Origin: an uncultured Mycoplasmatota bacterium
GTDB lineage: Bacteria; Bacillota_I; Bacilli_A; RF39; UBA660
Assembly (NCBI GenBank): GCA_900550255.1
Contig: URQZ01000013.1
Span: 1-31,959, forward strand
Length of the DNA: 31,959 nucleotides
Direction: 5' to 3'
Position numbers and translations under genes: made by a program. Each line of letters begins with the position of its first letter. The first letter of the stretch is position 1. Below, piece after piece: positions 29,764 to 31,959 of this stretch. Under the pieces are notes generated by a model. It was not told the DNA's origin. It made no database searches and was given only the letters and a program-made list of their open reading frames with translations.

Positions 29764-29777
29764 TATATGAGTGCTAA
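29751..29777. promoter_or_regulatory. CIRCE element, distal
   Basis: TTAGCATTG, 9-base spacer, GAGTGCTAA: one perfect arm and one with 7 of 9 matches. It overlaps the -35 box of the hrcA promoter. Confidence 0.85.
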
Positions 29778-29791
29778 TTTATTTTTTTTAC

Positions 29792-29823
29792 AAAAAAAGT
29801 TAGATAAATCTATCTAGCTTTTT
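29792..29823 (-). terminator. Terminator of spoIIGA-sigE
   Basis: On the minus strand AAAAAGCTAGATA pairs with TATCTAACTTTTT (one mismatch) around a four-base loop and ends in a T-run. It separates sigE from the upstream CIRCE region. Confidence 0.6.
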
Positions 29824-29865
29824 AGTAATATATTTTATTTCATAAGTTTTATATAAAATGATTAA

Positions 29866-30555
29866 TTATGATTTAACTATTCCTTTTAGTTTTTTTATAA
29901 CTTTTTTTTCAATTCTTGAAATATATGATTGACTTATTCCTAAAACTTTAGCAACATCTTTTTGTGTCATTTCTTTATGATTAAAAAGGCCATATCTTAA
30001 TGTCATAATTTTTTTATCTCGTTCGTTTAGTTTACTTATTTCTTCTTGTAATATTTTTTTATCATCAGATTCTTCTATTCCCTTAGTTACAATATCATTT
30101 TCGGTTCCCAAGATATCTTCTAAATGTAATTCGTTACCTTCAGCATCATAGCTTAAACTATCCTCGAAACTAATTTCACCTTTTCTTCTTTTGTTTTTTC
30201 TCAAAAACATTAAAATTTCATTATCTATACAACGACTTGCATAAGTAGCAAGTTTTATATTTTTATCAAGCTTATAAGTATTAACACCTTTTATTAAACC
30301 AATGGTTCCAATACTTACTAAATCTTCTAAATCTACACCTGTATTTTCATATTTTTTGGCTAAAAAAACAACCAATCTTAAATTATGCTCTATTAATTTG
30401 TTTCTCGCATCCTCATCATCTTCCATAGCCATCATTACATATTTAACTTCATCTTCTTTTGATAATGGTTCTGGTAATTTATCTGCACTTCCTACGAAAA
30501 ATACATTATTACTTCTAAATATTTCTAAAATTTTATTTATTATCTTTTTTAACAT
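29866..30555 (-). CDS. sigE: Mother-cell sigma factor SigE (pro-sigma-E)
   Basis: Early mother-cell sporulation sigma factor made as an inactive precursor. 229 aa from ATG 30555 behind GGAGGG; the longer frame to 30594 overlaps spoIIGA and is rejected. The amphipathic pro-sequence (about residues 1-22, MLKKIINKILEIFRSNNVFF) is followed by VGSADKLPEPLSKEDE, matching the Bacillus cleavage region. Regions 2 to 4 are complete: HNLRLVVFLAKKYENTGVDL, DLVSIGTIGLIKGVNTYKLD, KLATYASRCIDNEILMFLRK, then DILGTENDIVTKGIEE, and region 4 with DVAKVLGISQSYISRIEKK. It begins 1 base after the spoIIGA stop, giving tight translational coupling with its processing protease. Confidence 0.95.
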   Translation of the reverse strand: MLKKIINKILEIFRSNNVFFVGSADKLPEPLSKEDEVKYVMMAMEDDEDARNKLIEHNLRLVVFLAKKYENTGVDLEDLVSIGTIGLIKGVNTYKLDKNIKLATYASRCIDNEILMFLRKNKRRKGEISFEDSLSYDAEGNELHLEDILGTENDIVTKGIEESDDKKILQEEISKLNERDKKIMTLRYGLFNHKEMTQKDVAKVLGISQSYISRIEKKVIKKLKGIVKS

Positions 30556-30556
30556 T

Positions 30557-31339
30557 TTATCCCTCCAATAACGATTGATGTAATATACAATCAATTCCTT
30601 CCATTTCTATTTTTGTTTTTGTAACTCCTAATAAAACATTTTTCTTTTTACCAATTCCGACTATTTCTAATTCATCTATTTTAAAACATTTTATAAAACT
30701 TTCACCACCTACAGTTTTCATAGGAACTAAAAAAAATTTATCACTAGGTTGTTTTATTCTTTTTTCATTAACAATAATAATTGGTTTTCCAGAATATGGA
30801 TCTTTAAGTTTGTTACCAGTATCTAAAAATCCATTCAGTCTAATTTTTTTATTATTAAAATATAAATTAACTTTATAATAATTAGAAAAGTTATTTTTTA
30901 AAGTTAAACCTTGTCTTATATAAATATATAAAATTAATGGTGAAAATATGAGTAAAAAAATAAAATTGATACTAAGACCATCATGATAAAAAACTAATCC
31001 TTCTTGTTTATAAGAAAATTGAACATTTAAAAAATATAAAAATCCTCCAAGAATCATACTAGCAGAATATAAAAAAAAGAAGTTTTTCATAAAATATTTT
31101 ATATTTTTATATGAAAAAGAAGATAAAATCATAATAATGCTTATTAAAATTTTTAAAATAAATAATTCAAATGAATTTATTTTTAAAAATAAAATAAATA
31201 TACTTAGTCCACCAATTAAACCACCTAAAACAATTCTAGTTAAGCTAACATTTCTTCTTAGAATAATACTAACTACTAAAAGTAAAATAAAATCAAAACC
31301 GAAATTTAGGAAAAACAAAAGATCTAAATATATTTTCAT
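30557..31339 (-). CDS. spoIIGA: Sigma-E processing peptidase SpoIIGA
   Basis: Membrane aspartic protease that removes the pro-sequence of SigE at the sporulation septum after signalling from the forespore (SpoIIR in Bacillus). 260 aa: five hydrophobic helices in the N-terminal half (about 1-145, starting MKIYLDLLFFLNFGFDFILL) and a soluble C-terminal half with the catalytic motif LNGFLDTGNKLKDPYSGKP near residue 173, the half-aspartyl DTG. The C-terminal IDCILHQSLLEG is the family's usual ending. It is shorter than the Bacillus protein. AGGTGATACC precedes ATG. Cotranscribed with sigE; a TATAAT box and Spo0A-like boxes lie upstream. Confidence 0.92.
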   Translation of the reverse strand: MKIYLDLLFFLNFGFDFILLLVVSIILRRNVSLTRIVLGGLIGGLSIFILFLKINSFELFILKILISIIMILSSFSYKNIKYFMKNFFFLYSASMILGGFLYFLNVQFSYKQEGLVFYHDGLSINFIFLLIFSPLILYIYIRQGLTLKNNFSNYYKVNLYFNNKKIRLNGFLDTGNKLKDPYSGKPIIIVNEKRIKQPSDKFFLVPMKTVGGESFIKCFKIDELEIVGIGKKKNVLLGVTKTKIEMEGIDCILHQSLLEG

Positions 31340-31354
31340 GGTATCACCTACTTA

Positions 31355-31360
31355 ATTATA
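31355..31360 (-). promoter_or_regulatory. -10 box of spoIIGA-sigE
   Basis: A perfect TATAAT on the minus strand about 15 bases before the spoIIGA ATG. No -35 is found at 17 bases, which fits an activator-dependent promoter such as Bacillus spoIIG, where the spacing is also abnormal. Confidence 0.45.
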
Positions 31361-31379
31361 AAAAATATAAATTAATAAA

Positions 31380-31399
31380 TTTGTCGTTAAAAAGACAAA
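31380..31399. promoter_or_regulatory. Candidate Spo0A boxes upstream of spoIIGA
   Basis: Inverted TTTGTC-N8-GACAAA. The plus-strand copy TTTGTCGTT matches the Spo0A box TTTGTCRAA at 7 of 9 positions and the minus-strand copy TTTGTCTTT at 6 of 9. It lies 20-45 bases upstream of the -10 box, where Spo0A sites lie at Bacillus spoIIG. It could instead be a second hairpin after the neighbouring gene's terminator. Confidence 0.45.
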
Positions 31400-31401
31400 A
31401 T

Positions 31402-31427
31402 AAAAAAAACATGATTAAACACGTTTT
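31402..31427 (-). terminator. Terminator of the partial secreted-protein gene
   Basis: On the minus strand AAAACGTG pairs with CATGTTTT (one G-U) around TTTAAT, followed by a run of T (eight in total, partly in the stem). It sits at the stop codon. Confidence 0.7.
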
Positions 31428-31959
31428 TAAATATTAGATTTTGAAATTGTTATTACCGGGCGAATGCCAACGACAGTGCGTGTCACATAATCAAGGGTCA
31501 AACTACCATAACTATTGACAACCCAAACATTGATTGTATTATCTTTATATGGTATGCTTGTCCAATATCCCCAGTTACTTGAATCTGATATATTACATCC
31601 ATAATCTGTACATACACTTGTATAATCAAATAACCATGTATATTTGCTTGTTCCTTTAGTCTTTGCACACCAATTTGCAGTATCTGGTTTATTTGTATCT
31701 AAACAAAACCGATCTTGATTTTCCCTGCTTGCATCAAATGTTGGATGTTCTGTTATTTTAGCTATTTCATTTGCTGTTATTAATCTTGCTGTTTTTTTCC
31801 AATCTTTTGTATCATTTTCTAATGCTTTTTTTACTTCTTTCATTTCACTATTATTTCCGGTTGAATTCCAAGCTACATTTGCTGTTGTATTATGATCTAA
31901 GATGACATTTACTGTTGCATTTCCTTCCTTATCATTAAACACATACCATTTCATACATC
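31427..31959 (-). CDS. Partial secreted protein with C-terminal GIRPVITISK motif (5' end outside window)
   Basis: The frame is still open at the window edge; the first ATG inside (31954) is preceded by an in-frame sense codon and no ribosome site, so the real start lies outside. The visible 175 residues are Asn/Thr/Ser-rich and include Cys pairs (CLDTNKPDTANWC and CTDYGC) that could form disulfides, and the stretch NWGYWTSIPYKDNTINVW. The end, TRTVVGIRPVITISK, is a pattern I associate with multicopy exported proteins of gut Firmicutes, often with a pilin-like N-terminus, but that end cannot be seen. The last coding stretch (31456-31486) is unusually GC-rich. Function unknown. Confidence 0.7.
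   Translation of the reverse strand, partial: CMKWYVFNDKEGNATVNVILDHNTTANVAWNSTGNNSEMKEVKKALENDTKDWKKTARLITANEIAKITEHPTFDASRENQDRFCLDTNKPDTANWCAKTKGTSKYTWLFDYTSVCTDYGCNISDSSNWGYWTSIPYKDNTINVWVVNSYGSLTLDYVTRTVVGIRPVITISKSNI

Overview
The window is AT-rich bacterial chromosome using the standard bacterial code: TGA acts as a stop at the end of rsmE and Trp is TGG. It carries peptidoglycan genes (murG, murB, divIB), a HrcA/CIRCE heat-shock operon, and the endospore sigma factors SigE (with its protease SpoIIGA) and SigG plus a YlmC/YmxH-type protein. Together these point to a low-GC, spore-forming Firmicute, probably a gut-type Bacilli or Erysipelotrichia-like lineage. The species cannot be named from the sequence. 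No tRNA, rRNA, CRISPR array, insertion sequence or prophage gene was seen. The longest stretch without a gene is only about 240 bases (6058-6296), and it holds promoters and hairpins.

Left part (1-9160): a minus-strand mini division/cell-wall cluster murG-murB-divIB. Next is a minus-strand surface operon: a secreted glucosaminidase ending in a dockerin-like repeat pair, followed by a membrane-anchored beta-sandwich protein. On the plus strand come a PgsA-like phosphatidyltransferase that lacks one catalytic aspartate, and a two-gene cassette of a short collagen-like protein plus a TPR glycosyltransferase. The cassette has a mother-cell (sigma-E/K)-like -10 element, so it looks like a spore-surface glycoprotein unit. 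A 50-aa membrane peptide not listed among longer ORFs lies at 9005-9157.

Middle part (9236-20834): recD2, a PHP-family phosphatase divergent from a LysR regulator with a dyad in its own promoter, an orphan membrane protein, mtaB, a membrane-anchored acidic coiled-coil protein, rsmE, a CpoA-type glycolipid glycosyltransferase, ymxH, an unknown protein ending in a sigma-region-4-like segment, sigG, and a divergent methyltransferase.

Right part (20835-31959): an ArsR-CadA metal-efflux pair with a recognisable operator; the heat-shock operon hrcA-grpE-dnaK-pepF-dnaJ, controlled by a consensus promoter between two CIRCE elements, with an M3 peptidase inserted between dnaK and dnaJ and a GrpE that has four CxC pairs at its N-terminus; the spoIIGA-sigE pair with Spo0A-box-like sequences upstream; and the 3' part of a secreted protein that runs off the window edge.

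Most transcription units end in clear hairpin plus T-run terminators, and many stop codons lie inside the terminator stem. Extended -10 promoters (TGnTATAAT) are common. Several starts were moved inward from the longest possible ORF because a Shine-Dalgarno and promoter place the true start downstream.
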